From Gavia stellata (lineage: Eukaryota > Chordata > Aves > Gaviiformes > Gaviidae), in NCBI RefSeq assembly GCF_030936135.1, contig NC_082596.1, positions 72,880,888 to 72,944,887 of the forward strand: DNA of 64,000 bases. The letters run 5' to 3'. The notes below the pieces were generated by a model, which saw only the letters and a list, made by a program, of their open reading frames with translations, was not told the origin of the DNA and did not search any database. The position numbers and the translations under genes were made by a program. Positions 22,522 through 35,595 of the stretch are shown one piece after another (position 1 is the first letter of the stretch; each line of letters starts with the position of its first letter).

Positions 22522-25500
22522 GTGCGGCGGCCGGGGGCCGGCGGCGGGGCCAGGAGGGGCGCGGCGGCCGCTGGGCGAGCTCGGCGCGGGGGAGGGAGGG
22601 CCGGGCCGGGCGGTTGGAGGCGGCCCGCCGGCGGGCGGGCGGCGGCGGCGTTCAGCACGAAGGCCAGCGCCCGCCGCCATCTTCGGCCTCCAGCCCTGCC
22701 GCTCGGGGGCCGGGGCCGGGCCGGGGTGCGCGGGGAGCCCCGGGTGCCCTGCCCGGCGGCCGGGCCCTCCGCAGGGCTGGCGCCTCGCTCCCCGCCGGGC
22801 TGCGGCGCAGCGGCACCCCCGGGCCCGGGCATCTCCTCCAGGCAGTGGTCGGGGCAGCCCAGGCCGGGCGGCGGGGCCGGGGGCCGCGGGGCTGCGGCCC
22901 GAGCCGGGGAGGCGGCCGCGGGGCCGGGCTCCCTCCCCGTCCCGCTGAGCGGGGCCGGCCGGCGGCGGCTCGCCTTCCAAGGCGCAAACCCCCTCGTGAA
23001 AAGCTTTCCGGGCTGCTAACTTAAAAGGAGTCCCGGTTTTTGTGGTTTTCGAAATGCCCTGTGATGTCTTAAGTGGTAAGAAATGCAGTAGTCGTGTCCG
23101 GTTTTTGTGGGTTTTTGAGTTACAAATGGCAGAACGTTAAAACTCCCGATTTGTGGCTAGGCGTCATTGAAACCTGGTTGTTTGATGCATTTGAAAAGAA
23201 GGAAGAAGTGAGAAGATAGGATGTCCAGTGGCCAGTCTTTCGGTGATGATCCGCTACAGGCTGCAGTGAAATTTTGCTCACTTCATACATTTAAGCTGGC
23301 TAATTTACCCAGGCCCCTGATACTATTAACGGAGGCTGTCATTTGCAGTTTACGGCATACTTTGTCTCTCCATTGGCATTGTCAGAAATCTAGGAAAGCG
23401 AATCAGGGCTCCCAAGGTTACATGTTCCTAAAGTTGTGTACAGTAAACATTCCCGTGTGTTTCCCATTCAATGAAGCACTTTCAGAGGATTTTCTAGTTT
23501 CACAACTAGCACTTTGTTTTTCAGTCGGCTAAGTAAAAGAACATCCTATTGAAATATCTGTGTTTGTGCAACGGACACAAACTTCTACAAGCCAAGACAG
23601 AGAAGGTCTGTTTGCAAATGTTCGCACTTTCTCTTTGGTGTACTATCGTACAGCAGACAGGGAATTGCTTGGAGTCATAACTCTCATTGTCCGGCTCTTC
23701 TGGGTCTTACCTCGTAAGTGATTGCAGGTCACCGCTGCAGACAATTCTGCATTTTGATACTCTGTTACCTTTTATTACAATGCATGTTTTATTTTACTTC
23801 TTAATGGAGCATGTATTATAAGGTCCTTTCTGTATCCATTCCTACAGCTCTGAATCTGATGCCCTGCATTTACACTTAATACTCTCATTTATGGCTAAGG
23901 AGTCAGATTTAGTTCCCTTATGGATTTCCTGAGGCTAGTAAGAGTGCACAAAGGGATAGCTGAGCGGAGATCCCTAATTGTTAGTTGACTGCACTATTCC
24001 GTGTTCCTGCTGCCTTAAGTTAACTTTTGCCCTTGGTGTAGCAAAGCCATGCTCCAGCACCCTTCTCCCTTCTTGACGAATGTAGGCAAACTGAGAAAAA
24101 ATTTGTTTCCAGTTATCAGTGTTGCTTTGGTACCTGGACCTAGGACTGTCTGAGCAAGGGATTGTGTATGTGACAAAGTAGTCCCTCATCTGAACAGCTC
24201 AGTTACCAGCAGGCAAAGTAAATGCTATGGGAACCCTTTCTCTTTAGTATTATTGATTTTTATTCCTTGTATTTTATTTAGTAATGATTTGTTCTGATCA
24301 TACAGGTTATCCTTTCCCTACTGCTCCTCCTGTGGATCCATTTGCAAAAATCAGAGTAGATGACTGTGGGAAAACCAAGGGATGCTTCAGGTCAGTCTGA
24401 TACAAGAGTACAGATAGCTTTATATTTGCAAATGCTGACTGATCAGATTGGAGACTTTGGTAAACGTTCCACATTAATTTAATAAATGATTATTATTTGA
24501 GAACATACTTTGTAGTTGTGGACAATATCACTTGAGGAAACTAAAATATTTAAGGATGTACGTCATAGTTATGGACCTACAGTTATTTCACGTTTCTTGT
24601 GTTTTCATGAAGCACGCACTTACAAAACCGGGGCTAGGAAGGTCAACAGAGGGATACTGTGTGTAATTAATTGCTTGCTGCAATGTTTAAATACTACACA
24701 TTCTTACACTAAAAAGGTAATAATTGCAAACACTTAATTAATGGTACTTTGTGTATAGCATAACATAGCATGCATTCTTTCAGTTTTTTCTTGCAGAAAC
24801 GTAATTAAGTTCCATAGCAGGAAATTGCAAGGAAAAGTTACATATATTTCCAATTCCATTTAGATATGGTAAACCTGGATGCAATGCAGAGACCTGTGAC
24901 TACTTTCTAAGTTACCGTAGAATAGGAGCTGATGTTGAATTTGAGCTGAGTGCCGACACTGATGGCTGGGTGGCAGTGGGATTTTCCTCAGACAAGAAAA
25001 TGGTAAGACATGTACGGTTCTTCATGTTGACAGTGTGCATACTTTTACATGCTAGGATGTAAATGGTTTAAGTAAATGGTCAGGAAAAACTGACTTGCTG
25101 AAGACAAAGCACCATTTCGTAGCCAGCCTGGGAGCAGAAGGCAGGCCTACTACCTCATCCTTCCTAATATGTCTTTTCCCTTCTTCTCTGAGAATTACAA
25201 CCGTGTTTTGGTTCAGCTTTGAATGTCCAAACGTCATTAGCTTTTTGCCTTTTTATTAGAAAAGCCCTCAGGGATAAGCCAATTCACATGGAAATGTTCT
25301 GTCGTGCTTTGTGCCAGTGTTACTTGGACAAAAGGCACACCAGAAACGAAATAGCAAATAATTTTATTCTTCTGTAAATCAGCTGTCTCTCAGTGATATA
25401 AATCTAGCTTTCACCGTTAAACTTTGGATATCTTTTTGTTTCTTTCATACCTGTGTGTTGTTCCAGGGAAGCCACAAATGTGTGATAAATGACTCCTGCT

Positions 25501-28500
25501 AATTTAAACAGACATATCCTGGAAAGCAGTCTTGTAAAATTTTCTTCTTCTATCTCTGCTGGATTTTATTTGGTTTGGTTTTATGCTTATTCCTGTCCTT
25601 ACTTTCTAATTCAAAAGCTTCGCTTTTCATTGTGTTTCAGTGAGCAAAATCGGAGCATGTACTGTGCAAACTTTAAAAAACCTGACCAATAGACAACTTA
25701 TGCAATGATGTTTTGTCTGTGATCCTTGGTAAAATGTTTAGGATTAAAATGCAGTTCTTAATGTAGATGTTTGTATACAGAAACACTCCTAAGTATATAA
25801 AACAATACTAAGCCTATGTCCTAAATCACAAGTCAGAGGACAGGACTGTTTCTTGTACAGTTGTAAGCAGTAGTCTGAAAAAATACAGAATTTAGACCTC
25901 CTGGGCTAGGACCCACAAAAACGAATGGGAAGACTCGCACTGACTTAACAACGTTTTTATCAGACCCAAAATGAGAAATAGAAAGAAAAAGTGAGGGCAG
26001 GTGCTTTTCAGTCATTACTATGCATGTGTTAATATGACTCTATAAATAAACACAATAAAGATAGAAGCCTTTTGTGTCATAAAGAACAGTTCACGCCACA
26101 AGAAACAGTTTATGTTTTTAATGTTGTGAGGAACAGTATTACAGCAAAATTTTGGAAAGAGTTTAGATGCCTGGAAATGCAAGTACTCAACAGGGTTTTC
26201 AAAGCACCTCAGCCCGTTTAAGTATTTAGCCCCAAGCTATCGGAGATTGTGTTACCAGTTTGTAACTCTGATATACCTGCAGTAGATCCCAGGGTCCCAC
26301 CACCTGCACCTCATCAACCCCTTGGAAAGCACCCCTTATGTTTCAGCCTGGGCACACCAAGCAGCACGTTAGGTCTTAGCTTCTGGTAAGAAGAATAAAG
26401 TATGTGTGAAGTAAAAGATTTTGCTACCAAATTTGCTGTGTATGTGTTCTAATGCCCATCAGACAGCTGGACTAAACCAGCTAGCATTTGCCTTCCTCTC
26501 ATTCCCCTGCTGACTTCATCCTTTTTCATAACTTTCAGGATGTTTTGGTGTCCTGGGATACAGAGGTTGTAATGGCAAAATGATTCTGGGTCAAAACAGC
26601 TTGACTGTGGGAAGTGGGCTGTACCTTGGAGGCCCTAAGCAAAACGGTGTGGCCTGGATAGCTACAGAAGTTCAGGAAAAAAAGCTATTTTGTGTCCTCA
26701 ATAGATTTTTTTTCTTTAAGTCCTGTGACCTATTTCTTTGTCTCAAATAACATTTCCACTTGCAGGTTTTTGTGCCTAGGCAGGATTTTATAATATCATT
26801 CTATTAATTGAGATTCAGAATACTTTTTTCTTTCCTTTTTATTTTTTTCTATGTGAAAACAGCTTTATTTTTGACTCTGTGCTTAAGAATGAGGGATTTG
26901 TACTCAGATGTACAAAAATTAAACTTGGAAAATAAGTTATGGAGAGCAAGGATAGGCTCAAGACAGAAGGTGGCAAGGTTGCCTGCAGCAGCACCGAGGT
27001 GCAGAAACTGTTCAAGCATGTGTTTTATGTGTTACCTAGTTGTCCCCTTTTTTCCTCACTTTCAGCACATCTTTTACAAATCCACATAGCAATATTCCCA
27101 GCGAGCTGAACTGCACCCTTTTTCTCTCCTTTCCCTATAACAAAGAACTCAGAGATGATCACAGTAGCAAGCATCATTGTCTATCATCAGCATGACGTAT
27201 CAGAAAGATTAGTATTGGAGAAGTAGGATCTATACTTAATGTGGTGCCGATACCTGTGGCAGTGGTGTTCAGTAAAATGCCCTTCCTCCAATTTGCAAAG
27301 TGTTTTAATGGTTCCTCATACTAAGGCTTCTATGAGATAGTACTCCTAAAATTAAAGCTAATCCCAGAGTAATGCAGTGCTCTACCACTTTGGCAGTGAC
27401 CTTGAGTAACTGTTCTAGCAACTGGGTTAATATTCCTACAAATGACCTCTACAAACAATTGTCTTGCACTTCCTTCTGTCCGTTGTTTCTTTGCTTCATT
27501 GTATTGCTTGGTGGCTGTTTATGATATGTGAAGAAGCACATGTCGCTTACTCTTTCCTTGTATCTTATGGTGTCCTGTATTCTGTTACTATTTGCTGAAC
27601 ATTTTTCATTTTCTCTTAAGAGACATAAGTGATGTTCTCTTAAGTGAACATGAAAAGAGATTAGAAAAGACAGACTGTAATTTATGTTATTATTTGCCAA
27701 GATTTAGCAGATTCACCTCCTCTATTTTACTAAATTGTATTGGTTTTCTGTCCATGCAGTGGATTTTGTACACATCAAGGATTCAAGACTGTCAGTTTTT
27801 ATGAAGCAGGATCCCACAACTTCACAAATTACAGAAGAAAACAGCCTTCCACTGATCAATTAATTGTGTGATGTCAGGGTGATATCATGTCTTACAAATA
27901 TCTTACATTTGTTAGGTAAAATAACTCTTAGAAAGATCCAAAAGAGAATTCAGAGATAGTAAGGGTAAGTAAATATTACTATCCACTTTATGCTGTTCAA
28001 TCTGGTTAATTGACATATTATTAGGGAAACAAATATTTCTGTATATGTAACTTAGAAAAAGGGAACGAGAGCCCCAGGTCTTGATTGGTTTTCAATAATT
28101 AAAATTATATAGATAAATAAATAAATTTGTGACACTTTTGTTTTCCTTCTACCAATATGTTTTTACCACGTAGGGAGGAGATGATGTCATGGCTTGTGTT
28201 CATGATGATAACGGAAGAGTCCGAATACAGCACTTCTATAATGTCGGTCAGTGGGCTAAAGAAATCCAGAGAAATCCTGCTAGAGATGAAGAAGGGGTTT
28301 TTGAAAACAATCGTGTAACATGTAGATTCAAGCGTCCTGTATATGTTCCCCGAGAGGAAACCATTGTAGATCTGCACTTGAGTTGGTACTATCTGTTTGC
28401 TTGGGGTCCAGCAATTCAGGGTAAGTTGATTTCCATGCTTCTGACAGAACTGGAGTGCCAAAATTGAGAAATGTCTTTCAATGGCATTATTCTTACTAGA

Positions 28501-29059
28501 CCCCCTTTTTTTTAATGAACTAAAATTCTGGCAGCATGAGGCTTAAAAACAGATTAAAAGGAAGACGAGATAAATAGCAGAGTACTACATGTCATGTTTT
28601 CTTCACTATGCAGTTATTCCCTCTCCCCAAAGCTAAATTTAGGTAAGGATAATTCGTAACTATAAGTTCTGAATTCCTTTGAAGGATGTTTATTGTTTAC
28701 TTGAATTTCATTTGTTTTATTCAGAATTTTAATTTCAGAAAGCGGAGAAATGACCCTACTCTCTGACAGCGTAATATTGCATGCTCCTGCAGATTTGAAA
28801 ATTACTTGGCTTTCTACCTGTTTCTTTGGTAGAGTAATAGAAAAAATGCATCTGACATTATTTCTTTCTGCCCCTACCTATTAAAGGTTCTATAACTCGT
28901 CATGATATAGACTCACCACCCGTATCAGAGCGTGTTGTCAGTATTTACAAGTACGAAGATATTTTCATGCCATCAGCTGCCTATCAGACCTTCTCCTCTC
29001 CATTCTGCTTGCTTCTCATTGTTGCACTGACCTTCTATTTATTGATGGGAACTCCATGA
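22314..29059 (+). CDS. FRRS1L: FRRS1L, complete coding region in five exons
   Basis: Ferric-chelate-reductase-1-like protein. In mammals it acts in the neuronal endoplasmic reticulum in early AMPA-receptor assembly, and its loss causes a recessive epileptic encephalopathy. Exons: 22314-22521, 24306-24390, 24864-25002, 28174-28420, 28887-29059. Together they give 852 nt, 283 residues and a stop, close to the 293 of human, with phases joining cleanly. Residues 1-24 are a signal peptide with a Leu run. Residues about 70-110 hold a Cys cluster (C90, C96, C104, C109). A DOMON domain follows (about 108-215), and a hydrophobic C-terminal segment spans 265-280. Like the family, it lacks the reelin and cytochrome b561 parts of FRRS1, so reductase activity is not expected. 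From DSSYGTF onward it is nearly identical to the mammalian protein; only residues 20-50 are Gly/Glu/Arg-rich and variable. The start follows GCCGCC and precedes the signal peptide. Confidence 0.96.
22522..24305 (+). other. FRRS1L: FRRS1L intron 1
   Basis: The first 450 bases are the tail of the CpG island and contain an RE1-like site; the rest is ordinary AT-richer intron. A frame at 23221-23532 is unsupported. The acceptor is preceded by ATCATACAG. Confidence 0.85.
22651..22671 (+). promoter_or_regulatory. REST/NRSF RE1-like silencer site
   Basis: The left half TTCAGCAC and the right half GGCCAGCGCC occur with exactly the canonical RE1 spacing over 21 bases. By my reading 18 of 21 positions agree with the usual consensus. 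It lies 130 bases into intron 1 of FRRS1L, a gene expressed in neurons, where REST would silence it outside the nervous system. The match and spacing are seen; function is inferred. Confidence 0.7.
24306..24390 (+). CDS. FRRS1L: FRRS1L exon 2
   Basis: An 85-nt exon encoding [20 protein letters not shown] and the CGKTKGCF segment. The acceptor ACAG and donor GTCAGT are good, and it ends two bases into an Arg codon completed by exon 3. Confidence 0.95.
24391..24863 (+). other. FRRS1L: FRRS1L intron 2
   Basis: A 473-base intron with no internal feature recognised; the acceptor is CCATTTAG. Confidence 0.9.
24864..25002 (+). CDS. FRRS1L: FRRS1L exon 3
   Basis: A 139-nt exon encoding [14 protein letters not shown] and the first DOMON strands, including [13 protein letters not shown]. 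The donor is GTAAGA, phase 0. Confidence 0.95.
25003..28173 (+). other. FRRS1L: FRRS1L intron 3
   Basis: A 3.2 kb intron. It contains only short unsupported frames and no mobile element that I recognise. The acceptor is TTACCACGTAG. Confidence 0.85.
28174..28420 (+). CDS. FRRS1L: FRRS1L exon 4 (DOMON core)
   Basis: A 247-nt exon encoding [20 protein letters not shown] through [14 protein letters not shown], the most conserved part of the DOMON domain. The donor is GTAAGT, ending one base into a Gly codon. Confidence 0.96.
28421..28886 (+). other. FRRS1L: FRRS1L intron 4
   Basis: A 466-base intron with nothing further recognised. The acceptor ends in ATTAAAG, so the pyrimidine tract lies a few bases upstream. 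Confidence 0.9.
28887..29059 (+). CDS. FRRS1L: FRRS1L exon 5, C terminus and stop
   Basis: Encodes [20 protein letters not shown], the segment leading to [10 protein letters not shown], and the hydrophobic end [18 protein letters not shown], then TGA. The end point matches the mammalian protein. Confidence 0.95.
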
Positions 29060-30403
29060 CCGATGGAAAACAGCAAGAATTTGTCAGTGGAAGTTTCTCA
29101 GGATGGACTGCTATACGGATGAACAATGCATTTTTCTATTGAAATTTATATCACACCACCATCATCATCTAGCTGCTTTTGAACATAGCTTCTCAGAAGA
29201 ATGAAATAACCATCTCCTATGAGTGGCAGAGTGGTGACAAATCATTTAAGAATAATCAGTGAACACATAGGAGAATATTTTCAGTGTTGTGACTACTTGC
29301 TTAAAGAAAAGGAGACTTTTGTAAAATCAATGTGAGTGCATGTGTGCGTGTTTGGGAGGGGTGTCTGTATGTGTGTTTAGGCGAATTTAGTGATGGACAT
29401 CTTATCAAATAATAAAATTGCCTTCTGAATTGCTCTCAAAAAGCAAATTTGGGAAAACATTATAATGCTGTTTGGTAGTTCTGGTGCAGACAGCACAACT
29501 CCAAGTGCAGTTTCTGAACTTAATATCAGGATACCAACACAGCAGTATAAAACCTGCCCTTCAGTAATGGACAGTTCTCCCACATTTTTTTATATTTATC
29601 AAGGTTCACTTGCTCTGGTACTTTCCAAGACTAAATTTGCATAATCAAGCATTAACATGACTTTTTTCAATGGAAAAGAGGTGATGAATGTCTTTATAAC
29701 AATACTGTTTCAACAGCCTTCTTGAAAGAAATGGCTACTTCTTTTATGAGTGAGATATAAAGTTATTTAAACAAGGGGAAGGGAGAATACAGTCACGTAA
29801 ATTCTCCATACATAGGAAAAACAGATGTAAAACATAGGGAATATAGAAGTTCCCAACAAGCCATAGACGTCCTCCCAATAGATTAAATAAATTTTTCTCT
29901 TTTTGTGAAAAAACAGTAATATTGCTGACATGTAAATATGTTTTTAAGCAGTTGTGTAGTAGTATGAAGTAATCTGGTTTTCTGTGTTGTATGCCTGTAT
30001 ATTCCGTTCATATTAAAGATGAATATGGGCAGCTAGTGTTAACTTACAAAGAAATGGAAATATAATTGAGATTATTTGTAAGGAAAGATAGGGATTAATA
30101 AGAACCATTGCTAAAATGTAGTTACTGTGGAAAAAGATGAGCTAAGGAGGAAATACATTAGATTTTTTTTATCACTAATAAATATTACAAAGATGAGCAC
30201 TAAATATTACCAAAATGGAAGTGTCAAAAGGTATTTATGAGCCACAGAATATTATGAAAAACTTTGATTTCTTGAGGAGAATTTCTGTTCTTCACATAAT
30301 AGGTAGTGTATGACATATATAGTTGTAGTAGTCAAATGTGCTTAGATAAGGTTGCTCATTCACTTCCCAACTTGCATTAAAATTCTATTTAAATAGAAAT
30401 AAA
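29060..30403 (+). other. FRRS1L: probable FRRS1L 3' UTR
   Basis: AT-rich sequence follows the stop with no further coding signal. AATAAA hexamers occur at 29411, 30177 and 30398, so several polyadenylation sites are possible and the true end is not determined. A GT-rich stretch lies at about 29330-29380. Confidence 0.5.
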
Positions 30404-33400
30404 ATTTGAATTGTGCCGAAGTTCTATCTATTGTGATACACTTGAGGACTCTGTAACATAGGACTTGGCAGAGTATGTGATGGACCTCATTTCTATTTTC
30501 ATTGCTGCATAGAGTAAATTAACTAGCTTTGCTGGGTTTGCATCATTATTCACACACTGAAGTTTGTAGACTAATTTTTTTTTAGGCTCGGCATTCCTCA
30601 AATCTATGCTTAGAGTATATGAATTAGGTTTGGAGAGGAATTTTCTCCATCACAAACACTTCATCACTATTTCAAAAGGAAGACTGCTTAGTAATACATA
30701 TTTTCATTGATGTCTTTAAGAATTTGTTCACTTAAAATTACTGGACTAGAGTTCAGGAGGAGGAAGAGAAATTCAGAATGAAGTGAACTTTAAAAGTGCA
30801 TATAGTAGCTTTATTTAGTACGAATCACTTCTCTCAAGTTGGATAACCTACTCATCATCTGATGAAATACATAATGGAGATCACCTAATAAGGAAGGTCT
30901 GCTTTGGTCCATGATGGCTGTAAAATTTAGCCTTAAGATTGGCTGAAGCAGAGAGCTGAAGCCTTGGATAATGAGTTTTATATTCAGCAACCAGGTGAAG
31001 TGAAGAAATCATTAGGGGAAATTCTTTCTCCTTTGTGCTAATTTGTAGGCAGCTGAGATAGTGCAGCTCCTTCTCGGGGATCACAGCTATTTAAAGTAGC
31101 CTCAGGGTTGTTTTAGTTTATGGCCTTGTATTTACTGTTTTAGTTTCAGGTACTTACCTGATTACCCACTACAGGGCTAATCTAATAATTGAAAGGTACT
31201 GAAGTAGGATAGAAATCCATTTTGGCTTCTAATTTCTTTTTTAATACAGTGCTGGATTTAGGATAGTCTGGCTGGACCCAGGCACAGAGGTAAGATAAAG
31301 ATGACAATAATAATACCAAGGTAAATGTGCAACACCCACAGAGCTGTTTTCCACTTAGATGGAGTCAGTTGTGGTTTAAAGTTCAGGCTCTAGAACAACA
31401 GCAAATTCGGAGCACAGGCAGAGCTGCTTAAGGATATGTTGGCTGCAAAGTATAAACTGCTTCAGTCTTCAGCTGTATCCATGTTCTCAGTTAGGGTAGA
31501 AAACATGTATTTTTTTTCCTTGTCAGTGTGCTGTTTGGTGTTTTCATCATCGTATTTTTCTCTTGTTGAAGTATTAGCAGAAATGTACATTTCTATAAAA
31601 ACTTACACCCAAGCTACAAAGTACTTAATTAGCACTAATTAAGTATTTCTAATCAAATGGGAGGAAATAAAAGGCTACAACAAGCAGCAAAACAATCTAT
31701 TCTTTGGCATTTCAACTGATGGGTGAGTTTAGTACTGAGTTTGTCTGAGGGTTGCTCTTTAGAGTGGGAAAAGCCGGGATATGAGGTTCAAGTTGACAAA
31801 GAAGGTACAAGTGTTCAGAAATTACTAGTTGGGAAGACATATGAGAAGAAAAAGGCCATAAGAGAAATGAAAATGCTTTAACTCAGCGGTATTTAACTTT
31901 GTATGATACTTGGTAAGTCTTAACATTTGAGTGGGCATAGTAACTTGTCATGGAAGGTATTTTGGTTTTCATGTGGGGTTTTTTTTTTTTTCCTTTTTAA
32001 TATTGAAAAGCAGGATTGATCCCTGTTACACAAAGTTACTACAAAGTAACTTTCTTCAAAGTGATTTTTAAGTGATTATGGCATTTCAAATAGGTTTTTT
32101 TATTTTTCTAATTAACGGGTACCAACACAAGCTAGAGGAAAAGGTCTCCTTTGGAAAAGGTCTCCTTTGGAAAAGGTCTCCTTTGGAAAAGGAGGCAAAC
32201 GTTTCCTTCTGCAAACCAAACCATTTTTAGTTTCTTTATGGTGACTACCAGCAAGCAGCTGTTAAAGAACACATTTCCAAAGTGCTTTTATTTTGAGAAT
32301 TACTTGCTGCAGGGTGACCTAATACAGAGCCATAGAGTTTAGAAAGTGCATGTTTAGAGTACGGTGTTCTTTGGAAATTTAACTTTTATTAATTAGAAAG
32401 ATAGGACTGGCAAAAACCATAAGGCATTAATTACCCTCCTTGAATATGTCCTTTCCATGCAGAACAAAATTCAGTTGTCACTATTGCTTGTTACATGAAC
32501 CATGCTATCACCCTCTGCTCGCTTTGTCCACCTGATCTAGAATGTTTTATACTTCAAGTTTGTAAGCTTGTTGGAAGAGAAGTTAGCTGCTTATGTTTGT
32601 GATGGTGCCTATCACAAAGGGACCTTGTTTTGTGGCTGTAGTGTCTGACTGGTACCCTGCTACAAATAATAAGGTAGGCCTGAGATGACATTAATAATAA
32701 GTAGGATAGGAAAGAGAGAAAAAAAAGTGGAGAGGACAGACTTCTGTAAAGTAATTTTTTTCTTCCCTGAAATCAAATAACTATGTATATTCTAATGTAT
32801 AGGTGAGATACTCCTAGATGCTAATTGATCCCCCCCAAAAAAAGCCTAGCTCATTTGGTTATGTCATTGGATACAGGATGATGCTTTCTTCAAAATTCTA
32901 CTATTATAAGGGAAATACTCTGGTTTTGAAAGAGAACATATTGATGAGAAAAGTTTGAAATCCCTCTGTGGCATTCTTGTCCTTCTTGACTGGTTTTGCA
33001 ATACTCGGATAGCAAGAAAATAAACACTTCTGGTCTCCCTAATCTGAGGAAACCCCCAGATAGGGCTAAAAGTTGTCAAAGCTGTGTTTGGCGCTGACTT
33101 CCAGTCTTCAACACAGGGATTAGAGAATGACTGGAGCGTGGTGTACATTAGCAAGCCACCCAGGCAGCAGTCTTGAAGCTCCCTTGGGGCACCATATCCT
33201 GGGTCTGAACCAAGAAGAGCCCTGCAACTGCCTCAATATACTCAAGGGTTACTGTGAAACAGAAATAACAAACAGCACAATCCATCCAACGCCAAATCCC
33301 TTAAATAGGCATATCTTCTTTTGCCAAATGGTGGATGGTGTTCTTACTGTGAGTATTAATGTCTAGTCTTCCTCTGAAAAGTACCGTGCTCCTTGTCACT

Positions 33401-35337
33401 AGCCTATGTCCTGTCCCCATTTCCACAGATGCCTTATGCTATTTAGTGAGATGATCCTGGGAAGTCTTAGTCCAGCTGTGAAGAGGAGTTAGTGGGTAAG
33501 GAGGACTGACACAGCTGTCTTCATGATTATCCAGGTCACAATTAGAAATCTGTGTCATTGATGATACTCCAGTTATCTGTAAGTAAATGGCTGCTTTAAG
33601 CTTAAGGGAAGACGCAGGTCTCCCTATTTTTTTGTCTGTCTTCTCCTTTCTTTCCCAGCTATCCAGCGCATCAGGCATTTACAAAGAAGCAAATTATTCT
33701 TCTTTCAGAGAATAGATCCTCTGTCTGGTCTTTCTGATGTCTTCTGGGTCCACTGTAAGTTTGCACTATGCTGTACTCCAGAGGCAGAATTAAAGCTTAT
33801 ACGCAAACTTTGTAACTTTTATTAGCATTTAAATTGCATTTTGTGACTCGTGGTTGTGTTGGTTTGCCACACTGATGTGTAGCAGATGTACTCCCCCACC
33901 CCCTTTTTTTTTTTTAACATCTCCAAACAGTTTCCCCAAATAAAAGTATTGGGTAATAGCTTTAGGGGAAGGAAACGTATATTTCACAGAACTACAAAAG
34001 GTCTAATATCACTCATTTTCAGAGATATCTATTGTTAGAGCGCTAATATTTTATATGAAGTATAACTGTTCTAGAGCCTTGATTTATGATAGAATTGGAA
34101 ACACATTTAACTGTTACAGTTGTTTCAGTGCTTCATGGAGCTGTGTGTGTGCATAATCAGCGTATGAATTAGCAACCTCTTGTTTCAACCTTGACTCCAC
34201 TGTGTGTAATGTTTGCTTGAATGCTATATAGTGAGGCATAGGTGACTTCAAATACTTTGGGACAGAAGAGTGGAGAGACTGGTAGTAATGCTGAATGACA
34301 AGGAAGGACTACTGGTTTTAGCATACTTCCTATTTTTGCATGAGTTTACATGTGGCAGAGCATGTCTGGCACTCTTAATCACAGGCAAGTATTACTTGAT
34401 GTGAACAGAAGGAACAGAGTTTAACTTCAACAAGAATTTAGCTTTTATGCAGGCCCTGGCTGTTTGAGGGTTGGTGGGGGCACAAGGTCAGACTATGCCT
34501 CAAGATGTGTACTCCCATCAAACTCCAGGGCAAGAGCTAGGGGCTTGATCTTGCCTTTGGAGGTGTGAAAACCTGTCAACACCCTGTAGACAGTAGTGAC
34601 AGTCAGCTACTGCATATGTACCTGCTCACTGGCCATTTTACAAACTCCTGTTGCAGCAGTTGAAGTGTCAAAAGATAGAGGCTCTACATCTTTTTTTAAC
34701 AGCTTTCATTATACATTGTCTATTTCCCTAATTAAAATTTCATTATCAGTATTTCTGTAGCAGTGTGTTAGGTCCTAATGCAGCTCTCCCACAGTCTGCC
34801 CAGCACAGATACGGATCTAACTGGAAGGTTTTAAAGAAAATCTCGATTTCCTGAGTACAAAAATTAATCAAAATATTTTTTTTACCATATGCCAACTTTT
34901 CACCACAAGTTTTTTTTCATATCTAGCTATTACTGTGAAATTTATATTTTGAGGTATCCGATTTTTACAGATAGAGAGTAAGATCTAGGTAAACCTTCTT
35001 TTTCTAAACCTGTTTTATTAGTATGAAATAATCACCTGGGTAACTACCATACTATTTTTTTTATTTTTACAGCAGGTTTGGTAAAATTATGTATCTTAAA
35101 CTTGGTTATTTAACTTATCTAATTTGGGCTCAGATAGTGAGGCAAAACCGGTGTAATTTTGAAATGTCAAGGAGGATGCGTGCAGCTTGTGGAGTTGATA
35201 GGTGTGAAAAAGCGGACTTCAAAGACATTACTTGCTTTGAAAATCCGTGATTTGAGTTGGAAATAGCAGTGAATCTGCCATAAGGAAAGGGCAGGTTTTT
35301 TTTTTTCCTTGGATTGCTAAGTAGTTTGAATTGCACT
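30404..35337. other. intergenic or extended 3' UTR
   Basis: No exon or RNA gene was recognised. Frames near 32864-33366 are open on both strands but resemble nothing known. A long FRRS1L 3' UTR could extend into this region. Confidence 0.4.
32137..32192 (+). repeat. 16-bp tandem repeat, 3.5 copies
   Basis: The unit GGAAAAGGTCTCCTTT is repeated three times exactly, followed by half a unit. The copies are identical, which points to a recent expansion. Confidence 0.95.
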
Positions 35338-35595
35338 CATAGAATCATAGAATATCTCAAGTTGGAAGGGACCTATAAGGATCATCAAGTCCAACTCCCT
35401 GCTCCATGCAGGACTACCTAAAACTAAAGCATGTGACTAAGAGCGTTGTCCAGATGCTCCTTGAACTCTGAAGGCTTGGTGCCATGACCACTTTCCCTGG
35501 GGACCCTGTTCCAGTGACCGACCACCCTCTTAGTGAAGAACCTTTTCCTAATGTCCAACCTGAACTTCCCCTGACGCGGTTTCATAGTCATTCAC
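35338..35595 (-). mobile_element. CR1 LINE, 3' portion
   Basis: It begins with CATAGAATCATAGAAT (the terminal 8-mer repeats read on the opposite strand), followed by GTTGGAAGGGACCTATAAGG, TCCAACTCCCTGCTCCATGC and the CR1 segment ending CCTTTTCCTAATGTCCAACC. The element is thus on the minus strand and truncated at its 5' end, with about 258 bases kept. The right limit is approximate. Confidence 0.95.

Noticed and set aside
21709-23024. Several frames of 280-427 codons around FRRS1L exon 1
   Set aside because: They are composition shadows of the CpG island. Only the frame with the FRRS1L signal peptide from 22314 to the donor at 22522 matches a known protein.
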